A stretch of DNA of 64,000 bases from Cinclus cinclus (lineage: Eukaryota > Chordata > Aves > Passeriformes > Cinclidae). The position numbers and the translations under genes are program-made. The notes beneath the pieces are model-generated. The model saw only the letters and a list, made by a program, of their open reading frames with translations, was not told where the DNA came from and did not search any database. Below are positions 42,123 to 53,405 of this stretch, one piece after another (positions within the stretch are counted from its first letter, which is position 1; every line of letters begins with the position of its first letter). The stretch is taken from the NCBI RefSeq assembly GCF_963662255.1, contig NW_026912133.1, positions 17,001 through 81,000 on the forward strand, read 5' to 3'.

Positions 42123-42159
42123 ATTGTGACATCAAGTGGCCTAAAAGGGCATGGGATGC
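42123..42159 (+). repeat. Subunit 6 of the reference monomer (37 bp)
   Basis: It opens with ATTGTGACATCAAGTGGC and ends GGGCATGGGATGC. It contains TGACATCA, one base away from the CRE palindrome TGACGTCA. A variant with 2 extra bases (AAGTCATGCC in place of AAGTGGCC) marks some monomers left of 29 kb. Another variant, ATTGTAAGACCAAG, is linked to the class carrying GCGCAAAAGG in subunit 3. Confidence 0.9.
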
Positions 42160-42787
42160 ATTGTGACACCACAGGGGTTAAGAGAAGCAAGGAACCATTG
42201 TGACCCAAGGGAGGCTAACAATCTAAGAATCCCTTTTGACACCAGGGGCCGCAAAAGGACCACGGATGAACTCTGACAGCATGGGCGCCTATAGAAGCAA
42301 GGAACCATTATGACACCATGAAGGCCAAGAATCAAATGGTTCATTGTAAGACCAAGTGGCCTAAAAGGGCTTGGAATGCATTGTGACACCACAGAGGTTA
42401 AGAGAAGCAAGGAACCATTGTGACCCAATGCAGGCTAACAATCTAATGATCCCTTGTGGCACCAGGGGGTATAAAAAGGGCCAGGGAAGGATTGTTACAG
42501 CACGGGGGCCAATAGAAGCAAGGATCTATTATGCCACCATGGTGGCCAAGAATCAAATGATTCATTGTGACATGAAGTGGCCTAAAAGGGCATGGGATGC
42601 ATTGCAACACCACAGGGGTTAAGAGAAGCAAGGAACCATTGTGACCCAATGGAGGCTAATAATCCCAGGATCCCATTTGACACCAGCGGGCGTAAAAGGG
42701 CCTGGGATGAATTGTGACAGCATGGGGCCCAATAGAAACCTCGTACAATTATGCCACCATGGAGGCCAAGAATCAAATGATTCATTG

Positions 42788-42795
42788 TGACGTCA
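42788..42795. other. Second TGACGTCA palindrome in subunit 6
   Basis: Same position in the monomer as the site at 32,667. The corresponding monomer of HOR-E copy 2, near 45,429, has TGACATCA. The difference is the A/G transition expected from deamination of a methylated CpG. Confidence 0.35.
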
Positions 42796-44201
42796 AGTGG
42801 CCTAAAAGGGCATGGGATGCATTGTGACACCACAGAGGTAAAGAGAAGCAAGGAACCATTGTGACCCAATGCAGGCTAACAATCTAATGATCCCTTGTCA
42901 CACCAATGGGCCTAAAAGGGGCAGGGATGAATTGTTTCAGCACGGGGAACAATAGAAGCAAGGATCTATGATGCCACCATAGAGGCCAAGAATCAAATAA
43001 TTCATTGTGACATCATGTGGCCTAAAAGGGCATGGGATGCATTGTGACAGCACAGGGGTTAAGAGAAGCAAGGATTCATTGTGACACAATGGAGGCTAAC
43101 AATCTAAGAATCCCTTTTGACACCAGGGGTCGCAAAAGGACCACGGATGAACTCTGACAGCAAGGGGACCTATAGAAGCAAGGAACCATTATGACACCAT
43201 GAAGGCCAAGAATCAAATGATTCATTGTGACATCAAGTGGCCTAAAAGGGCATGGGATGCATTGTGACACCACAGGGGTTAAGAGAAGCAAGGATCCATT
43301 GTGACCCAATGGAGGCTAATAATCCCGGGATCCCATTTGACACCAGCGGGCGTAAAAGGGCCTCGGATGAATTGTAACAGCATGGAGCCCCATAGATACA
43401 AGGAACCATTATGCCACCATGGTGGCCAAGAATCAAATGATTCATTGTTACATCAAGTGGCCTAAAAGGGCATGGGATCCATTGTGACACCACAGAGGTT
43501 AAGAGAAGCAAGGAACCATTGTGACCCAATGCAGGCTAACAATCTAATGAGCCCTTTTGACACCAGGGCTTGCAGTAAGGCCAGGGATGCATTGTGAAAG
43601 CATGGGGCACAATAAAACCATGGAAATATTATGACACCATAGAGGCAAAGACTCAAATGATTCATTGTAAGACCAAGTGGCCTAAAAGGGCATGGGATGC
43701 ATTGTGACACCACAGGGGTTAAGAGAAGCAAGGAACCATTGTGACCCAAGGGAGGCTAACAATCTAAGAATCCCTTTTGACACCAGGGGGCGCAATAGGA
43801 CCACGGATGAACTCTGACAGCATGGGCACCTATAGAAGCAAGGAACCATTATGACACCATGAAGGCCAAGAATCAAATTGTTCATTGTAAGACCAAGTGG
43901 CCTAAAAGGGCATGGAATGCATTGTGACACCACAGAGGTTAAGAGAAGCAAGGAACCATTGTGACCCAATGCAGGCTAACAATCTAATGAACCCTTTTGA
44001 CACCAGGGGTCGCAAAAGGACCACGGATGAACTCTGACAGCAAGGGGACCTATAGAAGCAAGGAACCATTGTGACACCATGAAGGCCAAGAATCAAATGA
44101 TTCATTGTGACATCAAGTGGCCTAAAAGGGCATGGGATGCATTGTGACACCACAGAGGTTAAGACAAGCAAGGAACCATTGTGACCCAATGCAGGCTAAC
44201 A

Positions 44202-46780
44202 ATCTAAGAATCCCTTTTGACACCAGGGGGCGCAAAAGGACCACGGATGAACTCTGATATCAAGGGGACCTATAGAAGCAAGGAAACATTATGACACCAT
44301 GAAGGCCAAGAATCAAATGATTCATTGTGACATCAAGTGGGCTAAAAAGGCTTGGAATGCATTGTGACACCACAGAGGTTAAGAGAAGCAAGGAACCATT
44401 GTGACCCAATGCAGGCTAAACATCAAAAGATCCCTTGTGACACCAATGGGCCTAAAAGGGGCAGGGATGTATTGTGAAAGCATGGGGCCCAATTAAAACC
44501 TGGTACAATTACGCCACCATGGAGGCCAAGAATCAAATGATTCATTGTGACATCAAGTGGCCTAAAAGGGCATGGGATGCATTGTGACACCACAGGGGTT
44601 AAGAGAAGCAAGGAACGATTGTGACCCAAGGGAGGCTAACAATCTAAGAATCCCTTTTGACACCAGGGGGCGCAAAAGGACCACGGATGAACTCTGACAG
44701 CATGGGGACCTATAGAAGCAAGGAACCATTATGACACCATGAAGGCCAAGAATCAAATGGTTCATTGTAAGACCAAGTGGCCTAAAAGGGCTTGGAATGC
44801 ATTGTGACACCACAGAGGTTAAGAGAAGCAAGGAACCATTGTGACCCAATGCAGGCTAACAATCTAATGATCCCTTGTGGCACCAGGGGGTATAAAAAGG
44901 GCCAGGGATGGATTGTTACAGCACGGGGGCCAATAGAAGCAAGGATCTATTATGCCACCATGGAGGCCAAGAATCAAATGATTCATTGTGACATGAAGTG
45001 GCCTAAAAGGGCATGGGATGCATTGTGACACCACAGGGGTTAAGAGAAGCAAGGATCCATTGTGACACAATGCAGGCTAAACATCTAATGATCCCTTTTG
45101 ACACCAGGGGTCGCAAAAGGACCACGGATGAACTCTGACAGCAAGGGGACCTATAGAAGCACGGAACCATTATGACACCATGAAGGCCAAGAATCAAATG
45201 ATTCATTGTGACATCAAGTGGCCTAAAAGGGCATGGGATGCATTGTGACACCACAGGGGTTAAGAGAAGCAAGGATCCATTGTGACCCAATGGAGGCTAA
45301 TAATCCCAGGATCCCATTTGACACCAGCGGGCGTAAAAGGGCCTGGGATGAATTGTGACAGCATGGGGCCCAATAGAAACCTCGTACAATTATGCCACCA
45401 TGGAGGCCAAGAATCAAATGATTCATTGTGACATCAAGTGGCCTAAAAGGGCATGGGATGCATTGTGACACCACAGAGGTAAAGAGAAGCAAGGAACCAT
45501 TGTGACCCAATGCAGGCTAACAATCTAATGATCCCTTGTGACACCAATGGGCCTAAAAGGGGCAGGGATGAATTGTTTCAGCACGGGGAACAATAGAAGC
45601 AAGGATCTATGATGCCACCATAGAGGCCAAGAATCAAATAATTCATTGTGACATCATGTGGCCTAAAAGAGCATGGGATGCATTGTGACAGCACAGGGGT
45701 TAAGAGAAGCAAGGATCCATTGTGACACAATGGAGGCTAACAATCTAAGAATCCCTTTTGACACCAGGGGGCGCAAAAGGACCACGGATGAACTCTGACA
45801 GCAAGGGGACCTATAGAAGCAAGGAACCATTATGACACCATGAAGGCCAAGAATCAAATGATTCATTGTGACATCAAGTGGCCTAAAAGGGCATGGGATG
45901 CATTGTGACACCACAGGGGTTAAGAGAAGCAAGGATCCATTGTGACCCAATGGAGGCTAATAATCCCGGGATCCCATTTGACACCAGCGGGCGTAAAAGG
46001 GCCTCGGATGAATTGTGACAGCATGGAGCCCCATAGAAACAAGGAACCATTATGCCACCATGGTGGCCAAGAATCAAATGATTCATTGTTACATCAATTG
46101 GCCTAAAAGGGCATGGGATCCATTGTGACACCACAGAGGTTAAGAGAAGCAAGGAACCATTGTGACCCAATGCAGGCTAACAATCTAATGAGCCCTTTTG
46201 ACACCAGGGCTTGCAGTAAGGCCAGGGATGCATTGTGAAAGCATGGGGCACAATAAAACCATGGAAATATTATGACACCATAGAGGCCAAGACTCAAATG
46301 ATTCATTGTAACACCAAGTGGCCTAAAAGGGCATGGGATGCATTGTGACAGCACAGGGGTTAAGAGAAGCAAGGAACCATTGTGACCCAATGCAGGCTAA
46401 CAATCTAAGAATCCCTTTTGACACCAGGGGGCGCAAAAGGACCACGGATGAACTCTGACAGCATGGGGACCTATAGAAGCAAGGAACCATTATGACACCA
46501 TGAAGGCCAAGAATAAAATGGTTCATTGTAAGACCAAGTGGCCTAAAAGGCATGGGATGCATTGTGACACCACAGAGGTTAAGAGAAGCAAGGAACCATT
46601 GTGACCCAATGCAGGCTAACAATCTAATGATCCCTTTTGACACCAGGGGGCGCAAAAAGACCACGGATGAACTCTGACAGCAAGGGGACCTATAGAAGCA
46701 AGGAACCATTGTGACACCATGAAGGCCAAGAATCAAATGACTCATTGTGACATCAAGTGGCCTAAAAGGGCATGGGATGC
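44202..46780. repeat. HOR-E copy 2 (12-mer with one monomer lost and one gained)
   Basis: Compared with copy 1 it lacks the monomer carrying GTGCTTGTAATAGGG (about 41,805) and has an extra monomer at about 45,060-45,280. The net length is therefore unchanged. The match to copy 1 is still visible at 46,705, where both copies share the unusual GGAACCATTGTGACACC, and ends near 46,780. Confidence 0.75.
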
Positions 46781-49441
46781 ATTGTGACACCACAGGGGTT
46801 AAGAGAAGCAAGGATCCATTGTGACCCAATGGAGGCTAATAATCCCAGAGTCCCATTTGACACCAGCGGGCGTAAAAGGGCCAGGGATGAATTGTGACAG
46901 CATGGAGCCCAATAGAAACAAGGAACCATTATGCCACCATGGTGGCCAAGAATCAAATGATTCATTGTTACATCAAGTGGCCTAAAAGGGCATGGGATGC
47001 ATTGTGACACCACAGGGGTGAAGAGAAGCAAGGATCCATTGTGACCCAATGGAGGCTAATAATCTAATGATCCCTTGTGGCACCAGGGGTTATAAAAAGG
47101 GCCAGGGATGGATTGTTACAGCACGGGGACTAATAGAATCAAGGATCTATTATGCCACCATGGAGGCCAAGAATCAAATGATTCATTGTGACATCAAGTG
47201 GCCTAAAAGGGCATGGGATGCATTGTGACACCACAGGGGTTAAGAGAAGCAAGGAACCATTGTGACCCAATGCAGGCTAACAATCTAAGAATCCCTTTTG
47301 ACACCAGCGGGCGTAAAAGGGCCTGGGATGAATTGTGACAGCATGGGGCCCAATAGAAACCTCGTACAATTATGCCACCATGGAGGCCAAGAATCAAATG
47401 ATTCATTGTGACATCAAGTGGCCTAAAAGGGCATGGGATGCATTGTGACACCACAGAGGTAAAGAGAAGCAAGGAACCATTGTGACCCAATGCAGGCTAA
47501 TAATCTAATGAGCCCTTTTGACACCAGGGCTTGCAGTAGGGCCAGGAATGCATTGTGAAAGCATGGGGCACAATAAAAACATGGAAATATTATGACACCA
47601 TAGAGGCCAAGACTCAAATGATTCATTGTAACACCAAGTGGCCTAAAAGGCCATGGGATGCATTGTGACACCACAGGGGCTAAGAGAAGCAAGGAACCAT
47701 TGTCACCCAATGCAGGCTAAACATCCAATGATCCCTTGTGACACCAATGGGCCTAAAAGGGGCAGGGATGTATTGTGAAATCATGGGGCCCAATTAAAAC
47801 CTGGTACAATTACGCCACCCTGGAGGCCAAGAATCAAATGGTTCATTGTGACATCATGTGGCCTAAAAGGGCATGGGATGCATTGTGACAGCACAGGGGT
47901 TAAGAGAAGCAAGGATCCATTGTGACCCAATGGAGGATAACAATCTAAGAATCCCTTTTGACACCAGGGGTCGCAAAAGGACCACGGATGAACTCTGACA
48001 GCAAGGGGACCTATAGAAGCAAGGAACCATTATGACACCATGAAGGCCAAGAATCAAATGATTCATTGTGACATCAAGTGGCCTAAAAGGGCATGGGATG
48101 CATTGTGACACCACAGAGGTTAAGAGAAGCAAGGATCCATTGTGACCCAATGGAGGCTAATAATCCCAGGATCCCATTTGACACCAGCGGGCGTAAAAGG
48201 GCCTCGGATGAATTGTGACAGCATGGAGCCCCATAGAAACAAGGAACCATTATGCCACCATGTTGGCCAAGAATCAAATGATTCATTGTTACATCAAGTG
48301 GCCTAAAAGGGCACGGGATGCATTGTGACACCACAGAGGTTAAGAGAAGCAAGGAACCATTGTGACCCAATGCAGGCTAACAATCTAATGATCCCTTGTG
48401 ACACCAATGGGCCTAAAAGGGGCAGGGATGAATTGTGAAAGCATGGGGCCCAAGTAAAACCTGGTACAATTATGCCACCATGGAGGCCAAGAATCAAATG
48501 ATTCATTGTGACATCAAGTGGCCTAAAAGGGCATGGGATGCATTGTGACACCACAGGGGTTAAGAGAAGCAAGGAAACATTGTGACCCAATGCAGGCTAA
48601 CAATCTAAGAATCCCTTTTGACACCAGGGGGCGCTAAAGGACCACGGATGAACTCTGACAGCATGGGTCCTATAGAAGCAAGGAACCATTATGACACCAT
48701 GAAGGCCAAGAATAAAATGATTCATTGTGACATCAAGTGGCCTAAAAGGGCATGGGCTGCATTGTGACACCACAGGGGTTGAGAGAAGCAAGGATCCATT
48801 GTGACCCAATGGAGGCTAATAATCCCAGGATCCCATTTGACACCAGCGGGCGTAAAAGTGCCTCGGATGAATTGTGACAGCATGGAGCCCAATAGAAACA
48901 AGGAACCATTATGACACCATGGAGGCCAAGAATCAAATGATTCATTGTGACATCAAGTGGCCTAAAAGGGCATGGGATGCATTGTGACAGCACAGACGTT
49001 AAGAGAAGCAAGGAACCATTGTGACCCAATGCAGGCTAATAATCTAATGAGCCCTTTTGACACCAGGGCTTGCAGTAGGGCCAGGGATGCATTGTGAAAG
49101 CATGGGGCACAATAAAAACATGGAAATATTATGACACCATAGAGGCCAAGACTATAATGATTCATTGTAACACCAAGTGGCCTAAAAGGCCATGGGATGC
49201 ATTGTGACACCACAGGGGCTAAGAGAAGCAAGGAACCATTGCGACCCAATGCAGGCTAAACATCCAATGATCCCTTGTGACACCAATGGGCCTAAAAGGG
49301 GCAGGGATGTATTGTGAATGCATGGGGCCCAATTAAAACCTGGTACAATTACGCCACCATGGAGGCCAAGAATCAAATGATTCATTGTGACATCAAGTGG
49401 CCTAAAAGGGCATGGGATGCATTGTGACACCACAGGGGTTC
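46781..49441. repeat. Shuffled HOR-E type monomers
   Basis: The monomers are those of HOR-E but in changed order. Sequences at 47,203 match 45,223 (1,980 bp, nine monomers), while those at 47,863 and 48,083 match 45,663 and 45,883 (2,200 bp, ten monomers). Monomers near 47,423 and 48,962 share GGGCTTGCAGTAGGG. Confidence 0.7.
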
Positions 49442-52400
49442 AGAGAAGCAAGGAACCATTGTGACCCAATGCAGGCTAACAATCTAAGAATCCCTTTTGG
49501 CACCAGGGGGCGCAAAAGGAACACGGATGAACTCTGACAGCATGGGCACCTATAGAAGCAAGGAACCATTATGCCACCATGGAGGCCAAGAATCAAATGG
49601 TTCATTGTAAGACCAAGTGGCCTAAAAGGGCTTGGAATGCATTGTGACACCACAGAGGTTAAGAGAAGCAAGGAACCATTGTGACCCAATGCAGGCTAAC
49701 AATCTAATGATCCCTTGTGGCACCAGGGGGTATAAAAAGGGCCAGGGATGGATTGTTACAGCACGGGGACCAATAGAAGCAAGGATCTATTATGCCACCG
49801 TGGAGGCCAAGAATCAAATGATTCATTGTGACATCAAGTGGCCTAAAAGGGCATGGGATGCATTGTGACACCACAGGGGTTAAGAGAAGCAAGGATCCAT
49901 TGTGACCCAATGGAGGCTAATAATCCCAGGATCCCATTTGACACCAGCGGGCGTAAAAGGGCCTGGGATGAATAGTGACAGCATGGGGCCCAATAGAACC
50001 CTCGTACAATTATGCCACCATGGAGGCCAAGAATCAAATGATTCATTGTGACATCAAGTGGCCTAAAAGGGCATGGGATGCATTGTGACAGCACAGAGGT
50101 TTAGAGAAGCAAGGAACCATTGTGACCTAATGCAGGCTAATAATCTAATGATCCCTTGTGACACCAATGGGCCTAAAAGGGGCAGGGATGAATTGTTACA
50201 GCACGGGGACCAATAGAAGCAAGGATCTATTATGCCACCATGGAGGCCAAAAATCAAATAATTCATTGTGACATCATGTGGCCTAAAAGGTCATGGGATG
50301 CATTGTGACAGCACAGGGGTTAAGAAAAGCATGGATCCACTGTGACCCGATGGAGGCTAATAATCCCAGGATCCCATTTGACACCAGGGGGCGTAAAAGG
50401 GCCTGGGATGAATTGTGACAGCATGGGGCCCAATAGAAACAAGGAACCATTATGACACCATGGAAGACAAGAATCAAATGATTCATTGTGACATCAAGTG
50501 GCCTAAAAGGGCATGGGATGCATTGTGACAGCACAGGTGTTAAGAAAAGCATGGATCCACTGAGACCTGATGGAGGCTAATAATCCCAGGATCCCATTTG
50601 ACACCAGGGGGCGTAAAAGGGCCTGGGATGAATTGTGACAGCATGGGGCCCAATAGAAACAAGGAACCATTATGACACCATGGAAGCCAAGAATCAAATG
50701 ATTCATTGTGACATCAAGTGGCCTAAAAGGGCATGGGATGCATTGTGACACCACAGAGGTTAAGAGAAGCAAGGAACCATTGTGACCCAATGCAGGCTAA
50801 CAATCTAATGATCCCTTGTGACACCAATGGGCCTAAAAGGGGCAGGGATGAATTGTTTCAGCACGGGGACCAATAGAAGCAAGGATCTATTATGCCACCA
50901 TGGAGGCCAAGAATCAAATAATTCATTGTGACATCATGTGGCCTAAAAGGGCATGGGTTGCATTGTGACACCACAGGGGTTAAGAGAAGCAAGGATCCAT
51001 TGTGACCCAATGGAGGCTAACAATCTAAGAATCCCTTTTGACACCAGGGGTCGCAAAAGGACCACGGATGAACTCTGACAGCAAGGGGACCTATAGAAGC
51101 AAGGAACCATTATGACATCATGAAGGCCAAGAATCAAATAATTCATTGTGACATCAAGTGGCCAAAAAGGGCTTGGAATGCATTGTGACACCACAGAGGT
51201 TACGAGAAGCAAGGAACCTTTGTGACCCAATGCAGGCTAACAATCTAATGATCCCTTGTGACACCAATGGGCCTAAAAGGGGCAGGGATGAATTGTGAAA
51301 GCATGGGGCCCAAGTAAAACCTGGTACAATTATGCCACCATGGAGGCCAAGAATCAAATGATTCATTGTGACATCAAGTGGCCTAAAAGGGCATGGGATG
51401 TATTGTGACACCACAGGGGTTAGGAGAAGCAAGGAACCATTGTGACCCAATGGATGCTAACAATCTAAGAATCCCTTTTGACACCAGGGGGCGCAAAAGG
51501 CACCGCGGATGGACTCTGACAACAAGGGGACCTATAGAAGCAAGGAGCCATGATGACACCATGAAGGCCAAGAATCAAATGGTTCATTGTAAGACCAAGT
51601 GGCCTAAATGGGCTTGGAAAGCATTGTGACGCCACAGAGGTTAAGAGAAGCAAGGAACCATTGTGACCCAATGCAGGCTAACAATCTAATGATCCTTTGT
51701 GGCACCAGGGGGTATAAAAAGGGCCAGGGATGGATTGTGACAGCATGGGGCCCAATAGAAACCTCGTACAATTATGCCACCATGGAGGCCAAGAATCAAA
51801 TGATTCATTGTGACATCAAGTGGCCTAAAAGGGCATGGGATGCATTGTGACACCACAGGGGTTAAGAGAAGCAAGGAACCATTGTGACCCAATGCAGGCT
51901 AACAATCTAAGAATCCCTTTTGACACCAGGGGGCGCAAAAGGACCATGGATGAACTCTGACATCATGGGGACCTATAGAAGCAAGGAACCATTATGACAC
52001 CATGAAGGCCAAGAATCAAATGGTTCATTGTGACATCAAGTGGCCTAAAAGGGCTTGGAATGCATTGTGACACCACAGACGTTAAGAGAAGCAAGGAACC
52101 ATTGTGACCCAATGCAGGCTAACAATCTATTGATCCATTGTGACACCGGGGGTTGTAATAGGGCCAGGGATGAATTGTGAAAGCATGGGGCACAATAAAA
52201 ACATGCAAATATTATGACACCATAGAGGCCAAGAATCAAATGATTCATCGTAACACCAAGGGGCCTAAAAGTGCATGGGATGCATTGTGACACCACAGAG
52301 GTTAAGAGAAGCAAGGAACCATTGTGACCCAATGCAGGCTAACAATCTAATGATCCCTTGTGGCACTAGGGGGTATAAAAAGGGCCAGGGATGGATTGCT

Positions 52401-53405
52401 ACAGCACGGGGACCAATAGAATCAATCATCTATTATGCCACCATGGAGGCCAAGAATCAAATGATTCATTGTGACATCAAGTGGCCTAAAAGGGCATGGG
52501 ATGCATTGTGACACCACAGGGGTTAAGAGAAGCAAGGAACCATTGTGACCCAATGCAGGCTAATAATCTAAGAATCCCTTTTGACACCAGGGGGCACAAA
52601 AGGACCACGGATGAACTCTGACAGCATGGGGACCTATAGAAGCAAGGAACCATTATGACACCATGAAGGCCAAGAATCAAATGGTTCATTGTAAGACCAA
52701 GTGGCCTAAAAGGGCTTGGAATGCATTGTGACACCACAGAGGTGAAGAGAAGCAAAGTACCATTGTGACCCAATGCAGGCTAACAATCTAATGATCCATT
52801 GTGACACCAGGGGTTGTAATAGGGCCAGGGATGAATTGTGAAAGCATGGGGCACAATAAAAACATGGAAATATTATGACGCCATAGAGGCCAAGACTCAA
52901 ATGATTCATTGTAACACCAAGTGGCCTAAAAGGTCATGGGATGCATTGTGACACCACAGGGGCTAAGAGAAGCAAGGAACCATTGTGACCCAATGCAGGC
53001 TAAACATCTAATGATCCCTTGTGACACCAGGGGGCCGAAAATGGCCAGGGATGGATTGTTACAGCACGGGGACCAATGGAAGCAAGGATCTATTATGCCA
53101 CCATGGAGGCCAAGAATCAAATGATTCATTGTGACATCAAGTGGCCTAAAAGGGCATGGGCTGCATTGTGACACCACAGGGGTTTAGAGAAGCAAGGAAC
53201 CATTGTGACCCAATGGAGGCTAACAATCTAAGAATCCCTTTTGACACCAGGGGACGCAAAAGGACCACGGATGAACTCTGACAGCATGGGGACCTATAGA
53301 AGCAAGGAACCATTATGACACCATGAAGGCCAAGAATCAAATGGTTCATTGTAAGACCAAGTGGCCTAAAAGGGCATGGGATGCATTGTGACACCACAGG
53401 GGTTG
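49442..53405. repeat. HOR-F copy 1 (18-mer, 3,964 bp)
   Basis: All monomers recur at exactly 3,964 bp (18 monomers plus 4 bp). The left limit is set by the C at 49,441, which corresponds to a G at 53,405; upstream of it the similarity is only that of different monomers. Against copy 2 I saw only two differences by eye: T at 50,568 (C in later copies) and G at 52,261 (T in copy 2). Confidence 0.93.
49731..49738 (+). other. TATAAAAA motif in subunit 3 (one of 19)
   Basis: This is a representative of a 221-bp monomer variant that reads GGGGGTATAAAAAGGGCC where other classes have GGGGGCCTAAAATGGCC. I found the 8-mer at 31,689, 32,350, 33,229, 34,330, 37,631, 42,470, 44,891, 47,091 and 49,731, at 51,713 and 52,374, and at the HOR-F repeats of these last three. 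It matches a TATA-box core, but nothing else here suggests a promoter. Confidence 0.3.

Larger units (their letters stand above)
41940..42159 (+). repeat. Reference 220-bp monomer (six subunits)
   Basis: This copy is a clean example of the monomer. It reads as six subunits of 37, 36, 37, 37, 36 and 37 bp, each opening with ATTGTGAC or a close variant. Subunits 1-3 and 4-6 form two diverged 110-bp halves. Composition is about 46% GC with almost no CG dinucleotides. An ATGCAT site lies at the subunit 6 to 1 junction and recurs once in most monomers. The phase chosen here is arbitrary; any rotation describes the array equally well. Confidence 0.95.
41561..44201. repeat. HOR-E copy 1 (12-mer, 2,641 bp)
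   Basis: The start sequence CTGACATCAAGGGGACC near 41,614 recurs with one change near 44,255, 2,641 bp on. In the middle the spacing to copy 2 is 2,421 bp (42,371 pairs with 44,792). It then returns to 2,641 bp (42,582 pairs with 45,223; 43,462 with 46,103). Confidence 0.8.
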
